58,007 nt of DNA from Bacillota bacterium. GTDB taxonomy: Bacteria > Bacillota > Sulfobacillia > Sulfobacillales > Sulfobacillaceae. This document shows, piece by piece, positions 8,074-18,063 of the stretch. The stretch covers positions 1 through 58,007 of the forward strand of contig JAKACZ010000030.1 of the NCBI GenBank assembly GCA_021820965.1, read 5' to 3'. Below the pieces are notes generated by a model, which was given only the letters and a program-made list of their open reading frames with translations, was not told the DNA's origin and searched no databases. Each line of letters opens with the position of its first letter. Within the stretch, counting starts at the first letter, position 1. The position numbers and the translations under genes are program-made.

Positions 8074-9411
8074 TTATGTGCGGTGATTCGGCGGCACATT
8101 CTGTACCGCAATCTCGTTCTGTTCCGGCGCAACATAGAGCCACTTGGGCATTACCGGACCCATGACAAAAATTTTATGGTTCCAATCGTCTGACGGCCCC
8201 GCATCCGAGAGAACATCGTGCACGTGATGTGCCATGACATAATATCCGGGTTGGGATTTCATCCAAGGAATCACCGAGGCGGCCTGGCTCTTGGAAAAAA
8301 ACCGCGACAGCCATGCCGTTGCGTGATCGTGGTGGGCACCCTCAAGCCAGAGCCACGCGTCCGCAGCCGCCAGGGCCCTGCGACGCTGGGTCCATTGCGC
8401 CAAAACCCGCGTTTTTACCGGAGACCACTGAGGCCACAGCGTTGGCAAAATGTCTTTCGCCAAGAGCAAAAGCCCTCCTTCAATATAGGGCGGCTGCGTG
8501 AGAGCCCAGGTGAGCGGGGTTTTAGTGCTGTGTTGATGCCATATCGCCAACGCCACCGCCAGAAAGAGCGATGAATCCTGGCGGTCGCCGCGGAAAATCG
8601 TGTCGTACCCATCCCCCGGCCGCACCCACCACTGTTTGAGCCCGGGGACGACCACTTCCTGAATCGCTGGGAACCCTGCCCCGGCTGGGCTCAAGACGGA
8701 CGCACCGGGAATAGGCCGTTCAACAACAATCGCCTTTTCGCGCGTCACCCTTTGTCGAAACTCCCGCCACGACTCCACTACCACGTGAGCGCTTATAGCC
8801 CAGGGAATTGGATCGTTTTCCTCCTCTTGAAACTCACAAGTCCGTTTGGTGTAGTCCTCCACAGCCGACTTTGCCCGCTCCACGTTTGTATTAAGGTCGC
8901 CACCATCGGCCGAGGCTGGCACGTTCACGCCATCCAATTGAGCCGACAACCGGGACGCTTCGGCAAGCATGCGAATGCGCCGCCAAACCCCCCGGGCACT
9001 GACCGTCTCGATGTGAGACAGCCATGTCGCCATGTCATCGATCAGTTTTGTCCGCGGGTACAACTCCCGGCTGGGGTCCAATAACTCGACAATGCCGAGG
9101 GCTGTGTTAGCATGGCGAAGCGGTTCGGCCGCATCTTGATAACTGCGAGACAGGATCCGCGTCGCTGCCCAGCGGGCAAATCGGCCCCAGTGCTCAGCCT
9201 CGGGGTCTTGGATCGGAACTGATTCCTGCGCGAGCCGTCGCCAATCCGCCGCCTCGCGCTCAAACGCAGCCCGCGACCACTCGGGAAACACAGCCACGCT
9301 CGCCGTTCGGTCCGGACCCCACCACCACCACGTCAAAGGGTGGCGCTGCTTAAGCAGTGCCCAACAGCTTTGTTCAAGATGCGTTCTCTCCGGGCTGAAC
9401 TTTTCCGGCAC
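8074..9411 (-). CDS. Uncharacterised protein, Trp-rich, 445 residues
   Basis: I do not recognise this protein. It starts at GTG after GAGGAGGGA with good spacing. There is no signal peptide or membrane segment. It is unusually rich in Trp (including WWWWGPD near residue 28) and mostly alpha-helical in character. The C-terminal part has a His-rich segment (GAHHDHATAWLSR) and YYVMAHHVHDVL, which could be metal-binding but match no motif I know. It stands alone between dusB and an enoyl-CoA hydratase, all read the same way. Confidence 0.75.
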   Translation of the reverse strand: MPEKFSPERTHLEQSCWALLKQRHPLTWWWWGPDRTASVAVFPEWSRAAFEREAADWRRLAQESVPIQDPEAEHWGRFARWAATRILSRSYQDAAEPLRHANTALGIVELLDPSRELYPRTKLIDDMATWLSHIETVSARGVWRRIRMLAEASRLSAQLDGVNVPASADGGDLNTNVERAKSAVEDYTKRTCEFQEEENDPIPWAISAHVVVESWREFRQRVTREKAIVVERPIPGASVLSPAGAGFPAIQEVVVPGLKQWWVRPGDGYDTIFRGDRQDSSLFLAVALAIWHQHSTKTPLTWALTQPPYIEGGLLLLAKDILPTLWPQWSPVKTRVLAQWTQRRRALAAADAWLWLEGAHHDHATAWLSRFFSKSQAASVIPWMKSQPGYYVMAHHVHDVLSDAGPSDDWNHKIFVMGPVMPKWLYVAPEQNEIAVQNVPPNHRT

Positions 9412-9459
9412 ACTAAATCCCTCCTCGGGACTAACGTATGCAGGAAAATCAGTGGCAAG

Positions 9460-10251
9460 TTAGGATCCGCGGAATTCCGGCTTGCGCTTCTCCAAAAAAG
9501 CCCGGGTGCCTTCGCGTCCGTCGTCCGACACCGCTAAGCGTGCAAAGGCGTCGGCTTCGATGGCAAGTCCTCCTGGCAAGCTCGAATCACGACTCGCAGC
9601 CACCAGCCGCTTGCATTCCCTCAGTGCCAAAGGCGCCTTAGCGGCCAAGATCCGTGCCCGCTTTAACGCTTCTTCCATCAAGCCGGCAGGCTCCACAACC
9701 GCTTCAATCAAGCCCAACGCCTCGCCCGTCCGAGCTGTTAGCGGTTCGCCCGATGCTATCATCCACAACGCATGCCCTGGCCCAATCAGTCGGGAGAGCC
9801 TTTGTGTGCCGCCGAATCCGGGAACAATACCAAGGTTAATCTCCGGCTGTCCCAATCGCGCCGTTTCGCTAGCAATGCGAAAGTCCAGGGCCATAGCGAG
9901 CTCCAGACCGCCGCCGAGTGCATACCCGTTGATGGCCGCAATAAAGATAATGCGACTCTCCGCGAAACGCTGAAAAAGCGCCTGGCCGCGCTCAGCAAAT
10001 GCACGGGCTTGGGTGGCGTCTGACACGTGATGAATGACCGAGATGTCGGCGCCGGCAACAAAGGCTTTGCTGCCTTGTCCCGTTACAATCCCCACCTTAG
10101 CCGCAGGGAGGCCTTCCGCCTCGTTCAGTCGAGCCTCCAACTGGTCCAACACAACCGGGTTGAGAGCATTTAACGACTGCTCCCGGGTAATGGTGATCAT
10201 CGCAATTTCCGGTTCCGGCCAAGCTAACTCTACGAATTGCTCGTCCATCAT
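9460..10251 (-). CDS. Enoyl-CoA hydratase/isomerase
   Basis: 263 residues with the crotonase fold. Oxyanion-hole segments are SKAFVAGADIS and NGYALGGGLELAMALD. Both catalytic glutamates of classical enoyl-CoA hydratase are present (GGGLELAMALD and GQPEINLGIVPGFGGTQRL), so hydration of 2-enoyl-CoA in fatty-acid or amino-acid degradation is likely. Two adjacent ATGs follow AGGAGGGC; the second (10248) has the better spacing. Confidence 0.9.
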   Translation of the reverse strand: MMDEQFVELAWPEPEIAMITITREQSLNALNPVVLDQLEARLNEAEGLPAAKVGIVTGQGSKAFVAGADISVIHHVSDATQARAFAERGQALFQRFAESRIIFIAAINGYALGGGLELAMALDFRIASETARLGQPEINLGIVPGFGGTQRLSRLIGPGHALWMIASGEPLTARTGEALGLIEAVVEPAGLMEEALKRARILAAKAPLALRECKRLVAASRDSSLPGGLAIEADAFARLAVSDDGREGTRAFLEKRKPEFRGS

Positions 10252-10265
10252 GCCCTCCTGTCACG

Positions 10266-11018
10266 TCAGGTCGGCGTGTCATGCCACGGCGCAACCTCTT
10301 CGCGTTCCGTTTGCCAGGTCTCCAAATAGCCACCCATCGGCTTTTGTACCGCCTCAACTAGTTGACGCAGCGCGTGGTAGCGGCCCAGCAACGATTGCCG
10401 CCCGCTAATAATCATGCGGAACTGAAAGGCCATTTCCGGATGGCGCCGCGCCAAATCCGCCAAGACATATTTCGCTTTGGGTTCGTAGAAACCATTGGCG
10501 CCGTAGTATCCTTCAACAATCTTTTGCATCGCCAGTCCCATTAGATAGGCGGCGGCGTCAGGGTCTTCCGCCAAGATGTCTTCGATGTCCTGAAGTAAAT
10601 CCAAGATGTCGTAGCGCCATTGGTCCTGCTTCTCCCGCGACCAAGGCTTTGGTGCCTGCTTCCATAGCCGAGATGCCTCCGCTTGAAGTTGGGCCGTTTG
10701 TCCATCAACATCATATACAATTCGGCCCCGAGCAAACATACCGATGGTCGCTGATTGCGATGCGGCAAACTCCCACCGTATTTGGTCAGGGGGGTTGATG
10801 AACAGTTCGATGGTAGAATCACCCACCTTCAAAAGACGCCGTTGGCGCCACAAATCGGCATGTAACACGAAAAAATCCCAGTCACTGTTTGGCCAGGCTT
10901 CCCCGTACGCACGCGAACCCGTCCATAGTACTCCCATGAGACGGGAACCGAATTCGTCTTTCATCGTACGAACCACATGACTTATCGTGGGCGCGTGAGC
11001 GCTCGCCAACCCTCTCAC
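10266..11018 (-). CDS. Nucleotidyltransferase-domain protein
   Basis: 250 residues. The N-terminal part has the pol-beta superfamily motif GSRAYGEAWPNSDWDFFV (about 34-51: G-S...S-D-x-D), and a third carboxylate may be in STIELFI. This is the minimal nucleotidyltransferase fold found in kanamycin-type and toxin-antitoxin proteins. The C-terminal half is helical (DLLQDIEDILAEDPDAAAYLMGLAMQKIVEGYYGANG, split over 134-170), like an HEPN or substrate-binding domain fused to the enzyme. The start is GTG, with a poor ribosome site. The substrate is unknown. Confidence 0.75.
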   Translation of the reverse strand: MRGLASAHAPTISHVVRTMKDEFGSRLMGVLWTGSRAYGEAWPNSDWDFFVLHADLWRQRRLLKVGDSTIELFINPPDQIRWEFAASQSATIGMFARGRIVYDVDGQTAQLQAEASRLWKQAPKPWSREKQDQWRYDILDLLQDIEDILAEDPDAAAYLMGLAMQKIVEGYYGANGFYEPKAKYVLADLARRHPEMAFQFRMIISGRQSLLGRYHALRQLVEAVQKPMGGYLETWQTEREEVAPWHDTPT

Positions 11019-11035
11019 CCCAATAGTTTCAATCC

Positions 11036-11060
11036 ACTCCCGGAGGATTAGCTCCGGGAG
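11036..11060. other. Hairpin-forming inverted repeat
   Basis: CTCCCGGA and TCCGGGAG form an 8-bp stem with an 8-base loop. There is no T-run on either side, so it is not a standard terminator. It lies just upstream of the nucleotidyltransferase start and could act as an operator or leader hairpin. Confidence 0.35.
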
Positions 11061-11130
11061 ACCCGCCGGTGACTATCGCGCGCCGCTACGCTCAACAGGA
11101 ACACAGCTCGAACCCCGCTCCACACGTCAC

Positions 11131-11355
11131 CTACACCGAACGCGGCGGTGCGAGTAACTTCGGTGCCCTACCATGGTCAGGTAGTTCCACAAATTGGCAC
11201 AGATGGGTGGCACCGCTCCGGACATCGACCGTGTACCGCACATCCACGACCAATGTGCTGGAATCGGACAAACCGACCACGGGTCCGCGAGCCTTGCCGA
11301 CCATTTTAAAGGGTCGAGCCAGAAGAGCGCCACCGTTCATTGGAGAATTTTCCAC
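11131..11355 (-). CDS. Possible small protein, 74 residues
   Basis: An open frame from GTG 11355 (or ATG 11340) lying between rpiA and the nucleotidyltransferase. The composition (VVGLSDSSTLVVDVRYTVDV, then CQFVELPD) alternates like beta strands and is more protein-like than the other frames here. No convincing ribosome binding site is seen and I recognise no family. Treat as doubtful. Confidence 0.35.
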   Translation of the reverse strand: MENSPMNGGALLARPFKMVGKARGPVVGLSDSSTLVVDVRYTVDVRSGATHLCQFVELPDHGRAPKLLAPPRSV

Positions 11356-11394
11356 TACATGGTATCACAACTTCAGCGAATACCCGCACCGGGT

Positions 11395-12084
11395 TTACCC
11401 GGCCCGCCTGAGCGGCCACACAGCCACACCGTCGCTTATCCAGACCTCAGGTTGATATCCGGCAAAAATCCCGGTATCTACAACCCCTTCCGTCAATTTT
11501 AACGCCTGGTGCAACCCGATCGGGTCCCTCACCTCGTCAAAGTGCGCGTCTAATAGATAAAGACCATCATCGGTCACCACCGGCAGCGACTCTTGTCGCC
11601 TCAATTCCACGTGATCGGTGAGTCTCCGCACACAATCGCGAACGTATGCCCAGCCGAACGGGACTACCGCGATGGGAACGGTGACGTGGTAGAAGGGGCC
11701 CGTGGGCTTGTCATCGCCCACCAAAATGAGCGTACTTCCTGCGGATGCGATAACCAACCGTTCTCGCACCAACGCCGCGCCCCCACCCTTAATCAACACG
11801 CGGTCGGGACTCACTGCATCGGCCCCGTCGACCGCTAGATCCACCTCGGGTATCGTGTCCAAAGATTCCACCTTAAGCCCTTGCGCCCGAGCATGGCGTT
11901 CACTTTCCACCGATGCCGCCACACACACTACCTCAAGCCCGAATTCCCGGATCCGCTCGCCCAGTGCATCAATAAACGCTGCCACGGTACTGCCCGATCC
12001 AATACCCAGACGCATGCCGTTTGACACCCGTGCCGCGGCGAAGGCGCCCAAAAACCGCTTGGCGTTTTGATTTGATATGGTCAT
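11395..12084 (-). CDS. rpiA: Ribose-5-phosphate isomerase A
   Basis: 229 residues, full length. It interconverts ribose-5-phosphate and ribulose-5-phosphate in the pentose-phosphate pathway. Motifs: phosphate loop GIGSGSTVAAFI near 27-38, the DLAVDGADAV active-site segment, and LIKGGGAALVRERLV with the catalytic Glu. The C-terminal GVVDTGIF is also typical. A GGGAGGCGG site precedes ATG 12084. Confidence 0.96.
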   Translation of the reverse strand: MTISNQNAKRFLGAFAAARVSNGMRLGIGSGSTVAAFIDALGERIREFGLEVVCVAASVESERHARAQGLKVESLDTIPEVDLAVDGADAVSPDRVLIKGGGAALVRERLVIASAGSTLILVGDDKPTGPFYHVTVPIAVVPFGWAYVRDCVRRLTDHVELRRQESLPVVTDDGLYLLDAHFDEVRDPIGLHQALKLTEGVVDTGIFAGYQPEVWISDGVAVWPLRRAG

Positions 12085-13163
12085 CTACGCCGCCTCCCGC
12101 TCGTTGTGGTGATGGTAACAAAGAACCCGGCTCGACCATTGCGCGAGCCGGCAGCCCGATTGAACGCGTTAGCCTCAGCACTAACCGGTAATCCCAACCT
12201 GTCTCGCCTTGATGGTTAACCTCCGACCGCCAGCGCCTTTTGGAATCTCTTGGTATCGCGATAGATCCATTGTGGCGCCGACGGCGGCCGGACGCAACCG
12301 TGTGGACGCGGCGCGCGTGAGAAATTCCGCCCACATTTTCCAACTGGGCAGCAAGGGCAGTTTTGATAGAACGCTCCCCGTGAGGAGATCGTACGCTCTA
12401 TGGTCCTGCAGGCCGCTGAGTACGGTTGATTCGGAGCGTCGTGGGCACTAACCCGCACTGTTGCCGGCCCTTCGGACCGAGCACGCGGAACAGCATCCTA
12501 ATGCTTATGCCTAAATCCGTGATGGAACTGATGGTTAAGGAGCGAAAACACCACTACGCTAGCCTTTCCGGTTCTCGCGGTCCGTACCCCATGGCTGCGG
12601 ACCCGATGAGTCCGGTGGGTGATGCTCCACAGAAACCTCTGGAAGAAAGGGCTGGACTTGGCACCCCGGATCTGCGAGCGCCGCGGGTTACGAGGGCGCA
12701 AGGAGGGTGAGGCTATGCCAAAGCCAGCATTTATTTGGGAAGCGGGCAACGACGATTCAGGGAGGCCTCGGGGTCGTGGGACAACTGCTGAACACCTTGC
12801 TCTTGTACCTCTCGCGTTCCGGGCGCGGAGCACCCGGATATTTCGCATCGGGATGTGGCGGTGGCCTATCTGGGTCTGTTGGAGCAAGGTCAGTGGGTTC
12901 GGTGGCTAATCATATTCGTTCGACCTCATAAACTCGGCCGAACCGAGGCGTCGTCGTCCTTGATGCATCGTACTTCGGCGTGGTCTATGGAAGAAGTCAA
13001 TTGGCACATCATAAATAGCGCGTTCAGGATTGTAAAACGATTGGAGTAGCATTCATTGTTACGGTATTAACGGGGGCGACAACGCGTTTAGGATCGGCAT
13101 AGCCGACCCGGCGATCTGTCGTATCATGAGGATTGTGCATGTGGTCAAGAGGAGGCAAGACCG
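12085..13163. other. Gene-poor stretch with decayed coding-like sequence
   Basis: No gene can be supported in this kilobase. A possible short start with AGGAGGGTGAGGCT before ATG 12715 leads into MPKPAFIWEAGNDD, but the frame soon becomes low-quality. Adjacent frames hold pieces such as DVAVAYLGLLEQGQWVRW. This looks like a mutated gene, but I cannot name it. A hairpin (GGCTCG/CGAGCC, about 12130-12150) lies upstream of rpiA. Confidence 0.5.
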
Positions 13164-14129
13164 GTGGTTTGGACCTTCGATACCATCGAAGTTGCGTGGA
13201 TGACAGAGCATCTCACAGGGTTTTGGAATCGGCGGTTGGCGGCCATCGCACCCGCCGGGTTTCCCGCCTATGGGCGGCTTCTTCATCCCGCCCGGGCTGA
13301 AGAAGGCACATGGGCGCGATGGGCGGAGGTGGCTGCTCGTAACGGCGTGCCGATGACGGCGACGAGCGACTTCTCCCACATAGCCCTGCCCCAGATCATG
13401 CCGAAGGGACGGGCCCCCTGGATGGGAGATCCGCCGGAGATTGGTACACTGGAACTCGTGCAAGCGCGGCATCTAATCGACGTGTTGACGTGGTATACCG
13501 CCACTCCTAACGCCGTCTCGTTTGCCCTTTGGGACGGATTGGGATGGGATCATGCCACGCTGTGCAGACCCGAACATCCGCCAGAACCCGCCCCCGATCC
13601 CATTCCCCCATCGGTTCGCCACGGCCCGCGCATGCGGATTCCGGGTCGAGACTACATTGTCTACAGTGGCAGCATCGAGGATGCCTTGTTCTGGATGCCG
13701 AGCCAACGCCAAACGCCACACTATTGGTGGCCCAAGGATCATGCTTGGGCCGTCGCGGGGGATGTCGATCTGCCTTGGAGCATCGTGGCGGGGGCTCAGG
13801 ACCTCATCGAGCGATTAGTTCATGACACCGTTCTTGAAGTGGTACCGATTGCCGTAAGCGATACGCTGGATCCCCAGCCCGCATGGTTGACCGCAGCCAT
13901 CGAACAGGCCGTCCAGGGTCTGATCCACGATCGCATAGCGGTGATTGATACACCACGGGGTGCGGTCTCGTTCCGCATTTCCGACAGTGGCGTATGGCTA
14001 GAGTCGGGCCGCGGATCAAGGACCCGCCTGCACCCGGAGAGGAGCGCGCGCCGAACGCTGGAAGATCAGTTGTCGGCCCATCTTTCTACAGCCTTGCTGA
14101 GTGAGCTAAAGCCTTGCCGGATCCCTTGA
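13164..14129 (+). CDS. Conserved hypothetical protein, actinobacterial-type
   Basis: 321 residues from GTG 13164 after AAGAGGAGGC. Motifs GFPAYGRLLHPAR (about 32-44), RWAEVAARNG and YWWPKDHAWAVAGDVDLPWS (about 192-211) recall a family of uncharacterised proteins that I remember mainly from actinobacteria; this is memory, not a search. There is no membrane segment. The C-terminal 90 residues look like a separate small domain. It is the only plus-strand gene in the first 20 kb and stands beside decayed sequence, so horizontal acquisition is plausible. Confidence 0.75.
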   Translation: MVWTFDTIEVAWMTEHLTGFWNRRLAAIAPAGFPAYGRLLHPARAEEGTWARWAEVAARNGVPMTATSDFSHIALPQIMPKGRAPWMGDPPEIGTLELVQARHLIDVLTWYTATPNAVSFALWDGLGWDHATLCRPEHPPEPAPDPIPPSVRHGPRMRIPGRDYIVYSGSIEDALFWMPSQRQTPHYWWPKDHAWAVAGDVDLPWSIVAGAQDLIERLVHDTVLEVVPIAVSDTLDPQPAWLTAAIEQAVQGLIHDRIAVIDTPRGAVSFRISDSGVWLESGRGSRTRLHPERSARRTLEDQLSAHLSTALLSELKPCRIP

Positions 14130-14160
14130 ATAATATTCCGACTATTTAAATCCTCGTCTG

Positions 14161-15103
14161 TCAGTAACTGACATGCGGATTCTGAGTCACGTCTCGGCCG
14201 ACCAAGATATCGTCGGCTTCCGGCATGGTCGGTCCGCTGGTCCCTTCCGCAACGATGCGGGCGCGAAGAGTGCCCGCGGTGTCCGCAGTTATCTGATTCT
14301 CCAACGCCGCCGGAAATAAAATGTCAACCGGCAGCCCAATCACTTCGCGGTTGCTCAGATGATCTGCTTCAGGATATTCCCTCAGAGCATGCCCATCTTG
14401 GTAAAAGCGGCTGAGATCCTTAATAGAAATCCCCTGGGGTTATAAAGGCCGCCCCCCTGGTCCGATATCCCCACGACCGTGGCCCCCAAACCCTCGGCCA
14501 TTTCCGCGGCCACCGATCCCACGTTGCCGAATCCTTGCATAGCCACTCGACTGCCGGCAAATTCCATGCCAGTTATAGTACACGATGGCGTTAATGCGTA
14601 ACCACTGAAAGCAACACATGTTTACTGGACAGCGGGCGGGCCGTCCCTTATGCTAGGTGATCGCGTAGGTGGTGCGGGGTTAACGCCATTGTGTACTAGC
14701 AGCATAATGGCCCGGATATATTCACGACTTAACCGCTGCAGCTCGACTGCGGACAGTTGCTCCACATCACAAGCAATCCCGCCTTTGCCACACCCGTAAG
14801 GCAGATTCAAAAGCGCGCACTTCACCGTCATCCACATCGCCAGGGCTTTGACCTCATCAGTGGTAACACCCGGATGAAATCGAAGTCCCCCTTTGGTCGG
14901 CCCGAGGGCGTCATTATGTTGCACTCGAAACCCATTGAAGACGGACAGGCTGCCGTCATCACGCCCCAAAGGCACGAGACTTTCAACGTGCGCATGGGCT
15001 GTTTGAGCATTTCATAGATGGATTCTACCAACCTCAGCGTCTCAACCGCCTCGCGAAACGCAAATTGGGCACGCAAATATGGATTAAGCGTCTCGTCCGC
15101 CAT
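14161..15103 (-). pseudogene. gdhA: Broken glutamate dehydrogenase (Glu/Leu/Phe/Val family)
   Basis: The start MADETLNPYLRAQFAF and [11 protein letters not shown] is in one frame. The next part, [18 protein letters not shown] and [12 protein letters not shown] (substrate and catalytic Lys), is in a second frame from about 14975. The NAD-domain piece VAMQGFGNVGSVAAEMA is in another, and PAALENQITADTAGTLRARIVAEG in a fourth. The middle and the last ~100 residues are missing: 943 bases remain of about 1250. It follows gabT by 32 bases as the last gene of the operon. Definitely nonfunctional as read. Confidence 0.93.
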
Positions 15104-15134
15104 CTAATCCTCCCCAGCAGTAGCCAACCAATCG

Positions 15135-16490
15135 TTAGGTCGGCGCTTCTTCTGCCATAACCGCGTCAATAAACACGTTCAGCGCTTCCTGGAGGATATC
15201 GGAAGGCGTATTCAGCGGGGCTAGAAAACGAACCACATGCCCAAATTGCCCAGCCTTGGCCATCAACACACCGTGCTCGCGCACCCGCTTTAACAGTGCC
15301 ACCACAAACGGCCCGTTCGGTTCCCGGCTGGCGCGATCCCGCACAAACTCCACCGCTTGCATCGCGCCAAGCCCCCTGACCTCGCCCACGTTAGGGCTTT
15401 CCCGTTCGAGCACAGCCAAACGTTCGCGAATCACGGTCCCTTGCCAGCGGGCCTGTTCAAATACGGGCTCCCGCTCGATGACGTTCAAAACCGCATGCGC
15501 GGACGCTAGCGCCACCGGGTTGCCTCCGTAAGTTCCGCCAATCTGACCGGGTTTTAGCGCCGTTAGCAGCTCGGCATCCCCCATTACGACCGATAAAGGC
15601 AACCCGCCGGCAATCGACTTTCCTGCCACCAGCAAATCAGGGCACACCCCGAATTGTTCGACGGCAAAAAAACTGCCCGTGCGGCCGAAGCCCGTCTGGA
15701 TCTCGTCGGCAATCAGCAAAACGTGATGCCGCGCCGTCCATTCCCTGAGCCACGGCAGAAAATCGGCAGGAGGCACGACAAACCCTCCCTCGCCCTGAAT
15801 CGGTTCAATAATGATGGCGGCCACATCATCCGGGTCGACTTGCAGGGTCAACGTCTCTTCAATGAGGGCATAACACCGACTATCACACTGATGAGGGCCC
15901 GTCCCGGACATTGGACAACGATACGAATACGGAAACGGTATCCGGTATACTTCTGGGGCCCACGGACCCATTGCGGTCTTATACGGACGCGCCTTGCCGG
16001 TCAGGCTCAGCGCCATCAAAGTCCGCCCATGGAAACCGCGGTGAAAGGCCACCACGGCACTGCGTCCCGTCACCGCCCGCGCAATCTTGACCGCATTTTC
16101 TACCGCCTCCGCACCAGAATTGAAAAAAACTGCGCGCGCCGGTCGTCCACCCGGAAATCGAGCGGTCAGGCGTTCGGCCAACGAGACATAGCTTTCATAA
16201 GGCACCAGGCCAAAACTGGTATGGGTCAGGTGCGATAACTGTTCTTGCGCGGCCTTGATTACCTCTTCGTGCGTATGGCCGAGATTAAGTACTCCCAGTC
16301 CCCCGGTAAGGTCAATGAACGTATTGCCATCCACATCGGTAATAAGACTTCCCTGCGCACGAGAGGCAACCACAGGGTGGGTGATCGTGAGGCCAGGCAT
16401 CACCGCGCCGCTCATGCGCTCCAGTATGGCTGCGCTTTTGGGGCCCGGTACCGCCGTCTTCAGATTGATGTGTCTTGTGCGCGTCGTCAT
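15135..16490 (-). CDS. gabT: 4-aminobutyrate aminotransferase (class III PLP enzyme)
   Basis: 451 residues. It transfers the amino group of GABA to 2-oxoglutarate, giving succinate semialdehyde and glutamate. Visible landmarks are the [11 protein letters not shown] start typical of Gab[38 protein letters not shown], the cofactor Asp in [15 protein letters not shown], and the Schiff-base Lys in [15 protein letters not shown]. It sits between an aldehyde dehydrogenase and the gdhA pseudogene. GABA is the best substrate guess from similarity and context; other omega-amino acids remain possible. Confidence 0.88.
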   Translation of the reverse strand: MTTRTRHINLKTAVPGPKSAAILERMSGAVMPGLTITHPVVASRAQGSLITDVDGNTFIDLTGGLGVLNLGHTHEEVIKAAQEQLSHLTHTSFGLVPYESYVSLAERLTARFPGGRPARAVFFNSGAEAVENAVKIARAVTGRSAVVAFHRGFHGRTLMALSLTGKARPYKTAMGPWAPEVYRIPFPYSYRCPMSGTGPHQCDSRCYALIEETLTLQVDPDDVAAIIIEPIQGEGGFVVPPADFLPWLREWTARHHVLLIADEIQTGFGRTGSFFAVEQFGVCPDLLVAGKSIAGGLPLSVVMGDAELLTALKPGQIGGTYGGNPVALASAHAVLNVIEREPVFEQARWQGTVIRERLAVLERESPNVGEVRGLGAMQAVEFVRDRASREPNGPFVVALLKRVREHGVLMAKAGQFGHVVRFLAPLNTPSDILQEALNVFIDAVMAEEAPT

Positions 16491-16538
16491 CCGTGCCTTC
16501 CCCCTTCATGGCGAATCAGCGACCAGATCGCCGATACC

Positions 16539-18017
16539 TCAGGTGTCGATCTGGGCACGTTGCAGTCGGCCACTGTAATCGACATAAACCGACTTCCATT
16601 CCGTGAAGAAATCCAGGGCCGCGATGCCCGCTTCACGATGGCCATTGCCTGTGCCGCGGGTACCTCCAAAGGGAAGATGAATTTCGGCACCAGTAGTTCC
16701 CGCATTGACGTAGACGATTCCGGTACGGAGGTCGCGCATGGCGCGAAAGGCCTGGTTAACGTCTCGGGTAAAAATGGAGGAACTAAGCCCGTAAGTGACC
16801 CCGTTATTCACGGTCACCGCTTCGTCTAGCGAAGACACGCGAATCATCGACAACACCGGACCAAAAATCTCCTCCCGGGCGATGCGCATCGATGGTTCCA
16901 CGTCGGCGAAAAGCGTCGGCAAGTAAAACCATCCGTGGGTTTTATCCGGTGCCGCCCATCGGTCTCCCCCCGTATCGAGCCGAGCTCCCTCCGACCGTCC
17001 GATGGCCACGTAGCGCTCCACCTTCGCCAAGGCCGCCTCACTGACCAATGGGCCGACATCAACGGTTTCATCGAGCCCTGAGCCTAATCTGAGGTTTTGC
17101 ATGCGGGCAATCAGCCGCTCCCTCAGCCGTTCATAAATTCCGGATTGCACAATGATGCGCGAGCATGCGGTGCAACGTTGCCCGGTCGTCCCGTACGCAC
17201 TCCACAAGATGCCGTCGACCGCCAATTCCAGGTCCGCATCATCCAGCACGATCACGGCATTCTTGCCGCCCAGTTCCAATGAGACCCGCTTCAACTGCTG
17301 CCCAGCCAGGGTCGCAACCCGTCTCCCGGTATCGGTAGAGCCCGTAAAGGAGATGAGGTCAACGCCGACATGATTCACAAGAGCTTCCCCCGTTGTCTCT
17401 CCTTGCCCAAATATGAGGTTCACCACCCCGGCGGGCACTCCAACCTTTTCAAAAATCCGCACCAACTCATAGGCCAGCCAGGGCGATTCGCTGGCGGGTT
17501 TGAATACTACGGTATTCCCCGTGACCAAGGCCGGAAATACCTTCCATGTCGGAATCGCCATCGGAAAATTCCAGGGCGTGATAATACCAGCCACACCAAT
17601 GGGATCGCGCATAGCCAGAGCGAATTTGTCCGCGAGTTCCGAGGGCGTTGTATACCCAAAGCTTCGCCGACCTTCCCCCGCCATGTAAAAAGCCATGTCG
17701 ATGCCTTCTTGCACATCGCCGCGCGCTTCCAGCAACACCTTACCCATGTCCCGGGTCATCATCCGGGCGAGCTCTTCCTTACGCTCACGCAAAAGACGTC
17801 CTGCCTCAAAAAGCATCTCTCCGCGCCGGGGGGCAGGCACTAAGCGCCAGCTCTCAAAAGCCGCACGAGCCGCAGCCACCGCCTGATCAACGTCATCCGG
17901 CCCTGAATCCGGAACCTCCGCGACGACGTTCAGGGTCGCGGGATCGTAGTCGAGGTCATATCGTCCACTGGCTGGTGCTTGCCACCGGCCGTCAATGTAA
18001 TTTTGCAAACGCTCCAT
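16539..18017 (-). CDS. Aldehyde dehydrogenase, probable semialdehyde-oxidising
   Basis: 492 residues from ATG 18017, chosen over a TTG two codons upstream because GAGGGGGA is spaced correctly for the ATG. NAD(P)-dependent ALDH fold: [22 protein letters not shown], catalytic Glu in [11 protein letters not shown] and catalytic Cys in [12 protein letters not shown]. Lying directly upstream of gabT, it most simply oxidises succinate semialdehyde to succinate. The C-terminus ([20 protein letters not shown]) is of a subgroup seen with several semialdehydes, so the exact substrate is inferred. Confidence 0.88.
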   Translation of the reverse strand: MERLQNYIDGRWQAPASGRYDLDYDPATLNVVAEVPDSGPDDVDQAVAAARAAFESWRLVPAPRRGEMLFEAGRLLRERKEELARMMTRDMGKVLLEARGDVQEGIDMAFYMAGEGRRSFGYTTPSELADKFALAMRDPIGVAGIITPWNFPMAIPTWKVFPALVTGNTVVFKPASESPWLAYELVRIFEKVGVPAGVVNLIFGQGETTGEALVNHVGVDLISFTGSTDTGRRVATLAGQQLKRVSLELGGKNAVIVLDDADLELAVDGILWSAYGTTGQRCTACSRIIVQSGIYERLRERLIARMQNLRLGSGLDETVDVGPLVSEAALAKVERYVAIGRSEGARLDTGGDRWAAPDKTHGWFYLPTLFADVEPSMRIAREEIFGPVLSMIRVSSLDEAVTVNNGVTYGLSSSIFTRDVNQAFRAMRDLRTGIVYVNAGTTGAEIHLPFGGTRGTGNGHREAGIAALDFFTEWKSVYVDYSGRLQRAQIDT

Positions 18018-18063
18018 GGTCAATCCCCCTCATGTCACTTAACATGCTCTGTCGATCCCCCAG

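Noticed and set aside
12426..12910. A small plus-strand gene starting at ATG 12715
   Set aside because: A good ribosome site is present, but after about 15 codons the protein text becomes implausible and overlapping frames look equally likely. Treated as decayed sequence.
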